A stretch of DNA of 64,000 nt from Ruegeria lacuscaerulensis. GTDB lineage: Bacteria; Pseudomonadota; Alphaproteobacteria; Rhodobacterales; Rhodobacteraceae. The translations under genes were made by a program, and so were the position numbers. The DNA lies in the NCBI RefSeq assembly GCF_013031245.1, contig NZ_WPZL01000005.1:124001-188000 (forward strand), written 5' to 3'. Of this stretch, positions 54,470 to 63,218 are shown piece after piece (positions within the stretch are counted from its first letter, which is position 1; the number at the start of each line of letters is the position of its first letter). The notes below the pieces were generated by a model that was not told the origin of the DNA, did no database searches, and was given only the letters and a program-made list of their open reading frames with translations.

Positions 54470-54709
54470 GGCTGTCCTCTGTTCCGGCAGCGTTCTGCTG
54501 GGTATTTATGGCGCGAATGCGGCTTAAGGGACTGTTTCAGGTAAACAAATCGAGAGAAACGGACTAACTTGTCAAGACGAGGCACGCCTGATCGACTTTC
54601 CTGACGTCACTGTGCCCGATTTAAGATTGGATTAAGCTTTGTGCATGTTCCTTGAAACACGCCCAGAGAGTCCCAAACTCGGGGTGAAACCAAACGGTCG
54701 GAGGGGTCG

Positions 54710-55576
54710 ATGACGCATACACACCACGCACAATCCGGCGGGCTTTCTGAAACCGTCCGGTCAAAGACCGCCCGTTTGAAGGGCGCGTTGATCCTTATTT
54801 TCCTTGTCGGCGGCGTGCTCTACGCGGGCATCGTCGGCTATATGTATGCCAACCAGCAATCCCTGCTGTACAAACCCGAAGGTGAATTGCCCGCACCCAA
54901 TGCGGTCGGACTGGCTGATGTCGATGTGATTTCGCTGCCCATGTCCGATGGGGTGGTGCTGACGGCATGGTCCGCACCGCCCGCGATCGAAGGCGCGCCA
55001 ACGGTTCTGTTCTTTCACGGGCAAAGCGGAAATCTGGGCGACCGGGCCGATCGTTTGCGCGAAATCCTCAACAGCGGGTTCGGGCTGCTCGCGCCCAGCT
55101 ATCGCGGCTTTCCGGGCAGTGAGGGCGAGCCTTCGGAACTGACTCTGATTTCTGATGGTGTTGAGATGTTTGATCGTCTGGATGCCAAGGACACCGAAAT
55201 TGTATTGCACGGTCAAAGTCTTGGGACGGGTGTGGCCGCCGCGGTGGCGGAGCGGCGCCCGCAGGCGAAACTGCTGGTCCTCGAAGCGCCCTTTACCGCG
55301 ACAGTGGACGTTGCAGCGGAACGGTATCCGTGGCTGCCGGTCTCCGTTCTGATGAAAGACCAGTTCGCGACGCGTGATTTCATAGATCAAGTAACGGTAC
55401 CAACGCTGATCTTCCACGGCACCGAGGATGAGACGGTTCCCTTGCACCATGGGGAAGCGCTGGCGACGATGGCAGGTGAGACGGCCCAGTTGCACGTTAT
55501 CCCGGACGGAGAGCACAACGATCTGTGGTCATATGGTCTGTGGGACGAAGTGCAGAGGAACCTGCCCCAAAGCTGA
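54710..55576 (+). CDS. membrane-anchored alpha/beta hydrolase (BEM46-like)
   Basis: The 288-residue protein has one N-terminal membrane helix (about 26-48, LILIFLVGGVLYAGIVGYMY) and an alpha/beta-hydrolase domain: oxyanion FHGQSGNLGDRADRL, nucleophile elbow LHGQSLGTGVAAAVAE with Ser, Asp in FHGTEDETVPLHHG and His in IPDGEHNDLW. It resembles the BEM46/ABHD13 group. A GGTCGGAGGGG ribosome-binding site precedes the ATG. The substrate is unknown. Confidence 0.9.
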   Translation: MTHTHHAQSGGLSETVRSKTARLKGALILIFLVGGVLYAGIVGYMYANQQSLLYKPEGELPAPNAVGLADVDVISLPMSDGVVLTAWSAPPAIEGAPTVLFFHGQSGNLGDRADRLREILNSGFGLLAPSYRGFPGSEGEPSELTLISDGVEMFDRLDAKDTEIVLHGQSLGTGVAAAVAERRPQAKLLVLEAPFTATVDVAAERYPWLPVSVLMKDQFATRDFIDQVTVPTLIFHGTEDETVPLHHGEALATMAGETAQLHVIPDGEHNDLWSYGLWDEVQRNLPQS

Positions 55577-55594
55577 AGCAGGTCTCGGTGCGGC

Positions 55595-56467
55595 TCAGAG
55601 AATCCGTCCGGCGACGGCATCCAGTTTGGCCAACAGGGCAGGATCGCGTTTTTCGGGCGCGGTCAGGATCGCGTATTCCAGCGCCCGGTCGCAGCCGTGC
55701 GGACAGGGCGTATGTTCCGCGCCCAGCAGATCGGGCAACCCTTTGATCAGAGCGCGCCCTTTTTCGGCATTGCCAGTCAGGGTGGCGATGATCGTGGTGA
55801 CGTCGACCTCGCCGTGGTCCGGGTGCCAGCTGTCGAAATCGGTGACCATTGCGATTGAGGCATAGCAAAGCTCGGCCTCGCGGGCGAGTTTCGCCTCGGG
55901 CATGTTGGTCATGCCAATCACGTCGCAGCCCCAGTGCTCGCGATACATCCTTGATTCAGCCAAAGACGAAAACTGCGGTCCTTCCATCGCCAGATACGTG
56001 CCGCCGCGATGGACGGTAATGCCAGCGGCCTTGCCAGCGGCTTCACAGGCGTCTGACAGGCGCGGACAGGTCGGGTGGGCGACGCTGACATGGGCGACAC
56101 AGCCGGTGCCGAAAAAACTCTTTTCACGTGCAAAGGTCCGGTCGATGAACTGATCGACGATCACGAAGTCCCCGGGCGCCATGTGTTCACGAAACGAGCC
56201 GCAGGCGGATACCGAGATCACGTCCGTCACCCACAACCGTTTCAGCGCGTCAATATTGGCGCGATAGGGTACTTCGGTCGGTGAATGCACGTGGCCGCGC
56301 CCGTGGCGGGGTAGAAAGGCCATGGCCACACCATTCAGCGACCCTGTCAGGATTTGATCCGAGGGATTGCCCCAAGGCGTTTCAACCGTGACCCATTCCG
56401 CGTTTTCCAGCCCGTCGATGTCGTAAATGCCTGATCCGCCGATAATGGCGATTTTCGTCTGGGTCAT
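55595..56467 (-). CDS. mtnP: S-methyl-5'-thioadenosine phosphorylase
   Basis: MtnP splits methylthioadenosine into adenine and 5-methylthioribose-1-phosphate in methionine salvage. The 290-residue protein has IGGSGIYDIDGLENAEWV, the conserved RHGRGHVHSPTEVPYRANI, CGSFREHMAPGDFVIVDQFI, MEGPQFSSLAESRMYREHWG and IGMTNMPEAKLAREAELCY. The released adenine could be salvaged by the apt product encoded 3.3 kb away. The gene is convergent with the hydrolase gene (18 bp gap). Confidence 0.95.
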   Translation of the reverse strand: MTQTKIAIIGGSGIYDIDGLENAEWVTVETPWGNPSDQILTGSLNGVAMAFLPRHGRGHVHSPTEVPYRANIDALKRLWVTDVISVSACGSFREHMAPGDFVIVDQFIDRTFAREKSFFGTGCVAHVSVAHPTCPRLSDACEAAGKAAGITVHRGGTYLAMEGPQFSSLAESRMYREHWGCDVIGMTNMPEAKLAREAELCYASIAMVTDFDSWHPDHGEVDVTTIIATLTGNAEKGRALIKGLPDLLGAEHTPCPHGCDRALEYAILTAPEKRDPALLAKLDAVAGRIL

Positions 56468-56672
56468 TGCTGCGCTCCATATGGAAAAAAACCGTTACGA
56501 AGTTTCTGCGGGCCGGCAGAAGATTTGGCAAGTGGCTTCAACGGTTTGTGTTGGCTGAATGTCCGCTATGCGCCAGACGCATATCAGGGTCCCGCCTGAC
56601 GCAGTACCTCTGAAACCGATTGCCGGGTAGAAGGCCCCTTTCGCGCGAACAAACAAACCAACAGGACGCCTT

Positions 56673-58307
56673 ATGCCCCGAGCCATGCTGGCAAGCTTTG
56701 CCAATCGTATAGCCAAACCCGATCTCCGCTGGATGCCGGATGAGGGGCTGACCGTCTCGCGCCTAAGGATCGAGTTGTTGTCCGGTCTGACCGTGGCGCT
56801 GGCTCTGGTTCCTGAAGCGGTGGCGTTTGCGTTTGTTGCCGGTGTGCATCCTCTGGTCGGACTCTACGCTGCCTTCATGGTGGGTCTGATCACCGCGCTG
56901 ATCGGTGGCCGTCCGGGCATGATATCGGGCGCGACCGGGGCTTTGGCTGTGGTTATGGTTGCTCTGGTGGCCGAGCACGGGGTCGAATACCTGTTCGCCA
57001 CGGTGGTTTTGATGGGCATTCTGCAGGTGATCGCCGGTGCCATGCACTGGGGGCGCTTTATCCGATTGGTGCCGCATCCCGTGATGCTGGGTTTTGTGAA
57101 TGGTCTGGCCATCGTAATCTTTCTGGCCCAGATGGGCCAGTTCAAGGTTCCGGGTACCATGGAAAACACCGGTCACGGCATGAGTGGGGGGGAATGGCTT
57201 TCGGGTCTGCAGCTTTACACCATGCTGGGTCTGGTGGCGCTGACGATGGTCGTTATCTGGATCATGCCACGCATCACGCGCATCGTGCCCGCGCCGCTGG
57301 CCGGGATCGTTGTCGTGGCTGCGCTGGTAATCGGCTTTGGTCTGGACGTGCCGCGCGTTGGGGATCTGGCCTCAATCGAAGGCGGCCTGCCTGCCTTCCA
57401 CATCCCGACGGTTCCGTTGAACTGGGAAACCTTGGAAATTATCCTGCCTTATGCCGTCATTCTGGCTGCAATTGGCCTGATCGAATCCCTGCTGACCCTG
57501 AACCTTGTCGGTGAAATCACCGGCAAACGCGGTGGAGCCTCGCAGGAATGTATTGCGCAGGGCGTCTCGAACGTCGCCACTGGGTTCTTCGGAGGTATGG
57601 GTGGTTGTGCGATGATCGGTCAGTCGATGATCAACGTGAAATCTGGCGGTCGCACCCGTATTGCGGGGATCGCTGCGGCCCTGTTCCTGCTGATTTTCAT
57701 TCTGTTCGCTTCGCCCCTGATCGAGCAGATTCCGCTGGCTGCTCTGGTTGGCGTGATGTTCATGGTGGTGATTGGAACCTTCGCCTGGAACTCGTTCAAG
57801 ATCATGCGCAAGGTGCCGTTGATGGACGCGTTTGTCATCGTGCTGGTGACCGTCGTGACCGTCATGGAGGACCTCGCGGTTGCTGTGGTTGTTGGTGTGA
57901 TCGTCTCGGCGCTGGCATATGCCTGGAACAATGCCAAGCGTATCCATGCGGTCACGCGCGAGTCGTCTTCGGAAGAGGGCGCAAAGGTCTATGAGATTGA
58001 AGGACCGTTGTTCTTTGGTTCGTCCGACGGCTTTGTTGAGCTGTTCGATGTGCCGAACGACCCCGATACCGTAATCGTGGATTTTGCCGATAGCCGCGTT
58101 GTGGATCAGTCGGCCCTGCAAGCCATCGAAAACATCGCCGCCAAATACGAGGCCGCGGGCAAGCGAGTAATGTTGCGCCACCTCAGCCGCGATTGCCATA
58201 AACTGCTGAACAAGGCAGGTCACCTGATGGTCGACAGCGACGACGACCCGGATTACGAACTGGCCGTGGATTACTCGGTCCGCACCGGCATTCTGGGTGG
58301 GCACTGA
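56673..58307 (+). CDS. second SulP family anion transporter with STAS domain
   Basis: The 544-residue protein has about 11 membrane segments beginning LSGLTVALALVPEAVAFAFV, the pore-region block AAFMVGLITALIGGRPGMIS, and a C-terminal STAS domain (about 430-540). It looks closer to BicA/YchM-type SulP proteins, some of which carry bicarbonate, than to the SulP at 2.4 kb. An AGGA ribosome-binding site precedes the ATG. The true substrate is unknown. Confidence 0.92.
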   Translation: MPRAMLASFANRIAKPDLRWMPDEGLTVSRLRIELLSGLTVALALVPEAVAFAFVAGVHPLVGLYAAFMVGLITALIGGRPGMISGATGALAVVMVALVAEHGVEYLFATVVLMGILQVIAGAMHWGRFIRLVPHPVMLGFVNGLAIVIFLAQMGQFKVPGTMENTGHGMSGGEWLSGLQLYTMLGLVALTMVVIWIMPRITRIVPAPLAGIVVVAALVIGFGLDVPRVGDLASIEGGLPAFHIPTVPLNWETLEIILPYAVILAAIGLIESLLTLNLVGEITGKRGGASQECIAQGVSNVATGFFGGMGGCAMIGQSMINVKSGGRTRIAGIAAALFLLIFILFASPLIEQIPLAALVGVMFMVVIGTFAWNSFKIMRKVPLMDAFVIVLVTVVTVMEDLAVAVVVGVIVSALAYAWNNAKRIHAVTRESSSEEGAKVYEIEGPLFFGSSDGFVELFDVPNDPDTVIVDFADSRVVDQSALQAIENIAAKYEAAGKRVMLRHLSRDCHKLLNKAGHLMVDSDDDPDYELAVDYSVRTGILGGH

Positions 58308-58309
58308 AT

Positions 58310-58340
58310 TTAAAAGGCGGCCAGACTGGCCGCCTTTTAA
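58310..58340. terminator. bidirectional terminator with a 14-bp perfect stem
   Basis: TTAAAAGGCGGCCA (58310-58323) pairs with TGGCCGCCTTTTAA (58327-58340) across a 3-base loop. A and T runs flank both arms, so it can act for both convergent genes. It contains the last codons of the acyltransferase gene: that gene's TAA (58337-58339, complement) lies in the stem. Confidence 0.9.
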
Positions 58341-58978
58341 TTAGGGGCAACCCGTTCCAGTTCTTTGATATTTCCGGAAAGCAGCGCGTCCTCAGCACCG
58401 GCGATTACCTCGGCGGGCCAATCCCACCAACGCAAGGCTTGAAGCTTGTCGATGGTGTCGGTATCAAAGCGCAAGCGGCGAACCTCTGCCGGATTGCCCG
58501 TTACGATGGAGTACGGGGGAAATTCACCTCGAACGACGGAACCTGCTCCGATGATCGCGCCATTTCCGATCCGCGCGCCCGGTAAAATCATCGCGTTGTA
58601 GCCAATCCAGACGTCGTGCCCAATGACAGTATCGCGCATATCGGGCTGAAACCCCGACATGTGTTCAGGATCGAACACCGGAAATGGGAAACAGGTCATT
58701 CCGTCCATCGCGTGATTGGCCGAGGATGTGATGAAGCGGACCCCATGAGCGATCTGACAGAATTTTCCCACGACCAGTTTTTCCCGGGAAAACGGAAACA
58801 GGTATGGCGCCAGTCTCGAAGCCCAGTCTTCCGGTGCTTCGAAATCCGAGGCATAGCTGAATGCCCCGGCCTGAAACCGTGGGTGATTAATGGCCTGCGA
58901 CAGGAACACCGTGCCTTTGTGGTCAGAACCATCGGGGAGCGTGATCGGATATCTTCTGGACGGGTCGGGCAAAGGCAT
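58337..58978 (-). CDS. CatB-like hexapeptide-repeat acetyltransferase
   Basis: The 213-residue left-handed beta-helix enzyme resembles xenobiotic (chloramphenicol/streptogramin) acetyltransferases: VGKFCQIAHGVRFITSSANHAMDG, then TVIGHDVWIGYNAMILPGARIGNGAIIGAGSVV, which shows hexapeptide repeats, and IVTGNPAEVRRLRFD. It overlaps the flavin reductase gene by one base (ATGA). A resistance role is possible but many family members are general acyltransferases. Confidence 0.9.
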   Translation of the reverse strand: MPLPDPSRRYPITLPDGSDHKGTVFLSQAINHPRFQAGAFSYASDFEAPEDWASRLAPYLFPFSREKLVVGKFCQIAHGVRFITSSANHAMDGMTCFPFPVFDPEHMSGFQPDMRDTVIGHDVWIGYNAMILPGARIGNGAIIGAGSVVRGEFPPYSIVTGNPAEVRRLRFDTDTIDKLQALRWWDWPAEVIAGAEDALLSGNIKELERVAPN

Positions 58979-59583
58979 CAGTCGTCCGGTCTTGAAAGGC
59001 TGAACAGATCGGTGACCACCGAGTAATCCCGGTAACCAAGACGCGCCAGTGGTTTGAAGGATGTGACGTCAAACTTCCCGTCGCGGATGTGATCGTCGTG
59101 CAAATGCACGCAGGTCACTTCGCCGAAAACCACCCGGTTTGCTTCTCCGGGCAAGGTTACAATCTGCGTCAACTTGCATTCAAGCGATGCCGGAGCGCCC
59201 TCGATCCGGGCACAAGGGATGGTTTCGCATTCAACTGGTGTCAACCCGGCATGTTCGAACTCGTCGATATGTTTGGGCAGACCGGCGGAACTGGCATTCA
59301 TTGCGTCCCGATGGGCATGCGCCACGACATTCACGCAAAACACGCCGGTTGCCTCGATATTGGCGACGCTGTCCTTGCCGCCATCCTGATCGTGCTTGGT
59401 TCCTGTCGTCGCAAACATCACCTGCGGCGGCGTATAAGCGACCCCGTTGAAGAACGAGTAGGGTGCCAGATTGTTGACCCCATCTGCGGCGCGCGTCGAT
59501 ATCCAGCCGATCGGGCGGGGGGTAATGATGGCGTTGAAGGGGTTGTGCGGCAGCCCGTGGCCGTCTTCGGGGCGATAGAACAT
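58978..59583 (-). CDS. flavin reductase-like FMN-binding protein
   Basis: The 201-residue protein belongs to the DIM6/NTAB flavin reductase family: ITPRPIGWISTRAADGVNNLAPYSFFNGV, with the FMN-binding and hydrophobic blocks, and SFKPLARLGYRDY. Its gene precedes the CatB-like gene with a one-base overlap, so the two may act together on one substrate; that is inferred. Confidence 0.88.
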   Translation of the reverse strand: MFYRPEDGHGLPHNPFNAIITPRPIGWISTRAADGVNNLAPYSFFNGVAYTPPQVMFATTGTKHDQDGGKDSVANIEATGVFCVNVVAHAHRDAMNASSAGLPKHIDEFEHAGLTPVECETIPCARIEGAPASLECKLTQIVTLPGEANRVVFGEVTCVHLHDDHIRDGKFDVTSFKPLARLGYRDYSVVTDLFSLSRPDD

Positions 59584-59654
59584 CTGGTCTCCAAGCGTTT
59601 GCCCATGGCGTAACGAAGTGCTAGGGCGAATGCCAGCAAGGAAAAGAGGGCAGG

Positions 59655-60149
59655 GTGCAGCAGTTCGTAATCAGGCCGGAAGAGCCGGACGATTGGTGGG
59701 AGGTCGAGGCCCTCTACGATCTGTGCTTCGCGCCCGGGCGCGAAGCGCTGTCCTCGTATCGTTTGCGCGATGATGTCCCCCCTGTATCCGGGTTGTCGCT
59801 TGTGGCGCGCGACGGGCAGGGCATTCTGGCCGGTGCGATCCGGTTCTGGCCCGTGCATGTTGGCGACCATGATGCGTTGCTGCTGGGGCCAGTGGCTGTA
59901 CATCCCACCCATCAGGGTGAAGGTCTGGGCGGCTTTTTGATTCACGAAGGGATCGAGGCAGGGCGTGCAAAAGGCTGGGAACGGGTCATGCTGGTCGGCG
60001 ACGCACCCTATTATGCCCGTTTCGGATTCGCGCGCCTGACCGGGATCGAGATGCCGCCCCCCACTAACCCGGACCGCGTTCTGGGGCTGGAATTGACCCC
60101 CGGTGTTTGGGGTGGTGTCTACGGCTCAGTGATCCGGTGGACCCGCTGA
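59655..60149 (+). CDS. GNAT family N-acetyltransferase
   Basis: The 164-residue protein starts at GTG 59655 and has GNAT motif A LLGPVAVHPTHQGEGLGGFL with the acetyl-CoA loop Q-G-x-G-x-G/L, then YYARFGFARL. It is divergent from the flavin reductase gene (71-bp gap). The substrate is unknown. Confidence 0.88.
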   Translation: MQQFVIRPEEPDDWWEVEALYDLCFAPGREALSSYRLRDDVPPVSGLSLVARDGQGILAGAIRFWPVHVGDHDALLLGPVAVHPTHQGEGLGGFLIHEGIEAGRAKGWERVMLVGDAPYYARFGFARLTGIEMPPPTNPDRVLGLELTPGVWGGVYGSVIRWTR

Positions 60150-60202
60150 GCTATTGAAACCCGCACATTAAATCCCGATGTTTTACAGACAGGAGGATAT
60201 GT

Positions 60203-60946
60203 ATGCAGGACGTGGTTCTTGTCGAAAAACTGGACGCCGAAGCCGAACTCGACCGGTTGGCTGAGTATTATAAATCGGCCGGCGGTCCGGGCGTGAAGCT
60301 GTTGAACAGTTTGGGTGGGTCGGCCGAATCCTTGCTGGAACAGTTGCCGGATCCGATCCGGCAGGGCCTGACCGGCGCGACGGAGCAGGCCTTGTGGTTT
60401 GCCATGCACGCCGCCGAGGGATCACGGCGCGCGGTGCCGGATCAGCAACCATGGATTAATACCGCATTGACCACTGCCATGGGTGCAGCTGGCGGTCTGG
60501 GGGGTATGTCCACAGCACTGATGGAGCTACCTGCAACAACCACCATGCTCTTGCGCGCTATCCAGGGGGCCGCGGCCCGTGAAGGGTTCGATCCGTCGGA
60601 AGAAGGTGTAAAGTTTGATTGCGTTCAGGTTCTGTCTGCAGCCGGGCCTTTGTCTTATGACGATGGTGCTGACCTGGGTTTCTTCTCGGTGCGCCTGACG
60701 CTGACAGGACCAGCTATGCAACGATTGATTACGATGGTCGCTCCTCGGTTATCCGTTGTGCTTGGCCAAAAGCTGGCAGCCCAGTCCGTTCCCGTTCTGG
60801 GCGCTATTGCCGGAGGGGGTACGAACTACGTGTACACGCGGTATTACCAGCAGATCGCCCGTGTTCACTTTGGGCTCAGGCGTTTGGCGATTGATGCCGA
60901 TATTCCGCATGATGAACTGGTGCGAAAACTGGCCAAGCGTATGTGA
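60203..60946 (+). CDS. EcsC family protein
   Basis: The 247-residue protein has an N-terminal acidic region, an amphipathic middle with Gly/Ala-rich helices (LTTAMGAAGGLGGMSTALMEL), and C-terminal AGGGTNYVYTRYYQQIARVHFGLRRLA, typical of the EcsC family. A strong AGGAGG site lies 7 bases before the ATG. The function of EcsC-type proteins in alphaproteobacteria is unknown. Confidence 0.85.
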   Translation: MQDVVLVEKLDAEAELDRLAEYYKSAGGPGVKLLNSLGGSAESLLEQLPDPIRQGLTGATEQALWFAMHAAEGSRRAVPDQQPWINTALTTAMGAAGGLGGMSTALMELPATTTMLLRAIQGAAAREGFDPSEEGVKFDCVQVLSAAGPLSYDDGADLGFFSVRLTLTGPAMQRLITMVAPRLSVVLGQKLAAQSVPVLGAIAGGGTNYVYTRYYQQIARVHFGLRRLAIDADIPHDELVRKLAKRM

Positions 60947-61069
60947 ACTTTCCCGAAGACCTTGGAAGGAGCCGCGTTTTATGTTATCCACAACCTAACG
61001 GCCCGCTAAATAACAAGAAAACTGCGGACCGGGTTACAGGCTTGGATTTCATTTGAAAGGCTATGCAGC

Positions 61070-61534
61070 GTGGTTGACGCAAGGCTTTCGCCCGTTTTGT
61101 TGCATGAACCCGGGCACCTTCCGGTGCTGCAGCAAGCGGCTGCTCTGTGTTGTCGCACGGAACGCGGATGGCCCGAGGTTTTACTGATCACCACGCGCAG
61201 GTCCCGAAACTGGATCATTCCCAAAGGGTGGTTGATCGATGGGTTTACCGCCTGTCAGTCTGCCCGGCAGGAAGCATGGGAAGAAGCGGGCGTGCGCGGG
61301 AAGTGTTTCAAGCAGCCCGTTGGGCGGTTTTCGTACCAAAAACATAGGTCAAAGAAGGGATCGGCACTGTGTATTGTGGATGTGTTCCCGCTATTTGTTC
61401 AATCGATGGCAGCAGATTTTCCCGAGTGCGGGCAGCGCCAGCGAAAATGGTTTTCACCCGAAAAAGCCGCTTCCAGGGTCAATATTGCCGAACTTGCAAC
61501 ATTGTTACGCAAGATAGGGCCTGACATTCACTGA
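61070..61534 (+). CDS. NUDIX hydrolase
   Basis: The 154-residue protein starts at GTG 61070. The Nudix region reads PKGWLIDGFTACQSARQEAWEEAGV. Against the consensus G-X5-E-X7-R-E-U-X-E-E-X-G-U the first Glu is Phe and the Arg is Gln, while the metal-binding EE pair is kept. It may hydrolyse dinucleoside polyphosphates or related pyrophosphates; the substrate is not known. Confidence 0.85.
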   Translation: MVDARLSPVLLHEPGHLPVLQQAAALCCRTERGWPEVLLITTRRSRNWIIPKGWLIDGFTACQSARQEAWEEAGVRGKCFKQPVGRFSYQKHRSKKGSALCIVDVFPLFVQSMAADFPECGQRQRKWFSPEKAASRVNIAELATLLRKIGPDIH

Positions 61535-61606
61535 GTTGCCTTCGGAAGGGCTTGATCTTGCCATGCCGCTCGGTATCTATTTGGCAACCGACATTTTGGA
61601 CGGAAC

Positions 61607-62062
61607 ATGATTCAATACGCATTGAAATGCAGCAACGGCCATACATTTGACAGTTGGTTTAAATCGGCCGCCGCTTACGACAAACTGGCATCCACGGGCA
61701 TGGTGACATGCGCCGTGTGCGGGTGTTCGCAGGTTGAAAAAGCGATCATGACGCCCCGTGTTCGTCCGGCTCGGAACGCTGTGGCTGGCGGTTCAGCGCC
61801 ATTGCCCGAGGTGGCTCCGATCGACGTGACTACCCCATCGCCCGACGTGGAAGAGGTTCTGGCACAGTTGCGCCGCAAGGTTGAAGAGAATTCCGACTAT
61901 GTCGGCAAGGATTTCGCAACGGAAGCGCGTAAAATCCATCTCGGTGACGCGCCGGAACGCGCGATTTACGGTGAGGCCAAGCCCGAAGAGGCAAAAGCAC
62001 TGATCGATGATGGCGTGCCGGTGGCGCCATTGCCTTTCATTCCCAGCAGAAAGACGAACTGA
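61607..62062 (+). CDS. DUF1178 family protein
   Basis: The 151-residue protein has an N-terminal Cys-rich part, IQYALKCSNGHTFDSWF and VTCAVCGCSQVEKAIMTP, that looks like a rubredoxin-like or zinc-binding knuckle, an acidic middle, and a C-terminal ARKIHLGDAPERAIYGEAKPEE. This pattern is the DUF1178 family. No role is known. Confidence 0.88.
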   Translation: MIQYALKCSNGHTFDSWFKSAAAYDKLASTGMVTCAVCGCSQVEKAIMTPRVRPARNAVAGGSAPLPEVAPIDVTTPSPDVEEVLAQLRRKVEENSDYVGKDFATEARKIHLGDAPERAIYGEAKPEEAKALIDDGVPVAPLPFIPSRKTN

Positions 62063-62065
62063 GCC

Positions 62066-62704
62066 GTGCATGTGGTGATCACAGGGGCCAATCGCGGAAT
62101 TGGGAAAGCCCTGGCAGATCGCTACAGGGCGAGGGGCGACACACTGACTGGCACCGCGCGGGATAACAGCGCGCAGGTTGTTCTGGATGTGACCGACCCC
62201 TCACATCACGATGAATTGGCCACGCGGTTGAAAGGCCAACCGGTCGATCTGCTTATCTGCAATGCCGGAGTGTATTTGGATAAAGGGCAGGACTTCGACG
62301 GCTATCCGGCCGAAATGTGGGCGCAGAGCTTTGCAACAAATGTAACCGGGGTATTCCTGACGATTCAGTCGCTTTTGCCTAATCTGCGCGCCGCGCGGGG
62401 CAAGGTAGCGATCCTTTCCTCGCAAATGGCGTCTCATACGCGCGCGCTGGGTGGCAGCTATATTTATCGTGCGTCAAAAGCTGCGGTGTTGAATCTGGGT
62501 CGAAACCTGGCCACTGATCTGAGCCCGGAGGGCATCGCTGTTGGCATCTATCACCCAGGGTGGGTGCAGACCGACATGGGCGGGACTGCAGCAGAGATCA
62601 CAACTGACCAGGCTGTCAACGGCCTGATCGACCGTTTCGATGCGTTGTCACCAGAGACGACTGGTTGTTTCGAAACTTGGGACGGCAGACGCCACGCTTA
62701 CTGA
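62066..62704 (+). CDS. short-chain dehydrogenase/reductase
   Basis: The 212-residue protein has the NAD(P)-binding motif VVITGANRGIGKALADRYRA, the NAG motif (LICNAGVYLDKG), catalytic Ser in AILSSQMASHTRALGG and YIYRASKAAV with Tyr-X3-Lys. GTG 62066 begins 3 bp after the DUF1178 stop. It overlaps the convergent gene by 7 bp. The substrate is unknown. Confidence 0.92.
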   Translation: MHVVITGANRGIGKALADRYRARGDTLTGTARDNSAQVVLDVTDPSHHDELATRLKGQPVDLLICNAGVYLDKGQDFDGYPAEMWAQSFATNVTGVFLTIQSLLPNLRAARGKVAILSSQMASHTRALGGSYIYRASKAAVLNLGRNLATDLSPEGIAVGIYHPGWVQTDMGGTAAEITTDQAVNGLIDRFDALSPETTGCFETWDGRRHAY

Positions 62705-63054
62705 CGGGTCAGCGCCGCTTTGGGAATTTCGTAAACCTCGCCCGGATCAATGAAAATCACCATGATGTCCCCGCGCGTTTCATAGTTGAGCTTTGCAGGA
62801 GAACTGCTGGAATTCGGCACGCCGTCAGTGAAATAGATGCTGCGCACTTCGCCGCCCCCCAGACCTACGGCCAAGGTCGTGGTGCCGTCATCATGGTGAC
62901 GCAACTCGGCATGGCAACTGCTCATCGGCTCACCAGCGACGGAAGCACAGGGTATAGTGCCCAGAGAGTTCTTTCCGTCCGTTCCGGCCAGAGTAGTTTC
63001 TTGCGCAAGGGCAGAGGAGGACAGCAGGGCAAATGCGATGGCAAGGCGGTACAT
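62698..63054 (-). CDS. small exported protein of unknown function
   Basis: The 118-residue precursor has a signal peptide (MYRLAIAFALLSSSALAQ) and a mature part with two Cys, IPCASVAGEPMSSC, that may form a disulfide, and IMVIFIDPGEVYEIPKAALT at the end. ATG 63054 follows AGAGG by 6 bases; the open frame extends upstream as Arg-rich non-signal sequence. I do not recognise the family. Confidence 0.8.
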   Translation of the reverse strand: MYRLAIAFALLSSSALAQETTLAGTDGKNSLGTIPCASVAGEPMSSCHAELRHHDDGTTTLAVGLGGGEVRSIYFTDGVPNSSSSPAKLNYETRGDIMVIFIDPGEVYEIPKAALTRQ

Positions 63055-63218
63055 GGAAAACCTCTTGGAATTTTCGTTGCCTGCAGGCTGACACCCCCGC
63101 GTCAGGTTGTAAAGCGGCCCAATGCCGCGACTGAGGAGGTATTGAACCCTTGCCCTTGCGGCCCCCCTCGCATAAGACGCACGGGATCTGAATTCCAAGG
63201 CGCGGAGATCACACCCCC

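Noticed and set aside
57372..58304. A 310-codon open frame antisense to the second SulP gene
   Set aside because: It is a low-complexity His/Asn/Gln-rich translation opposite a full SulP-STAS gene.
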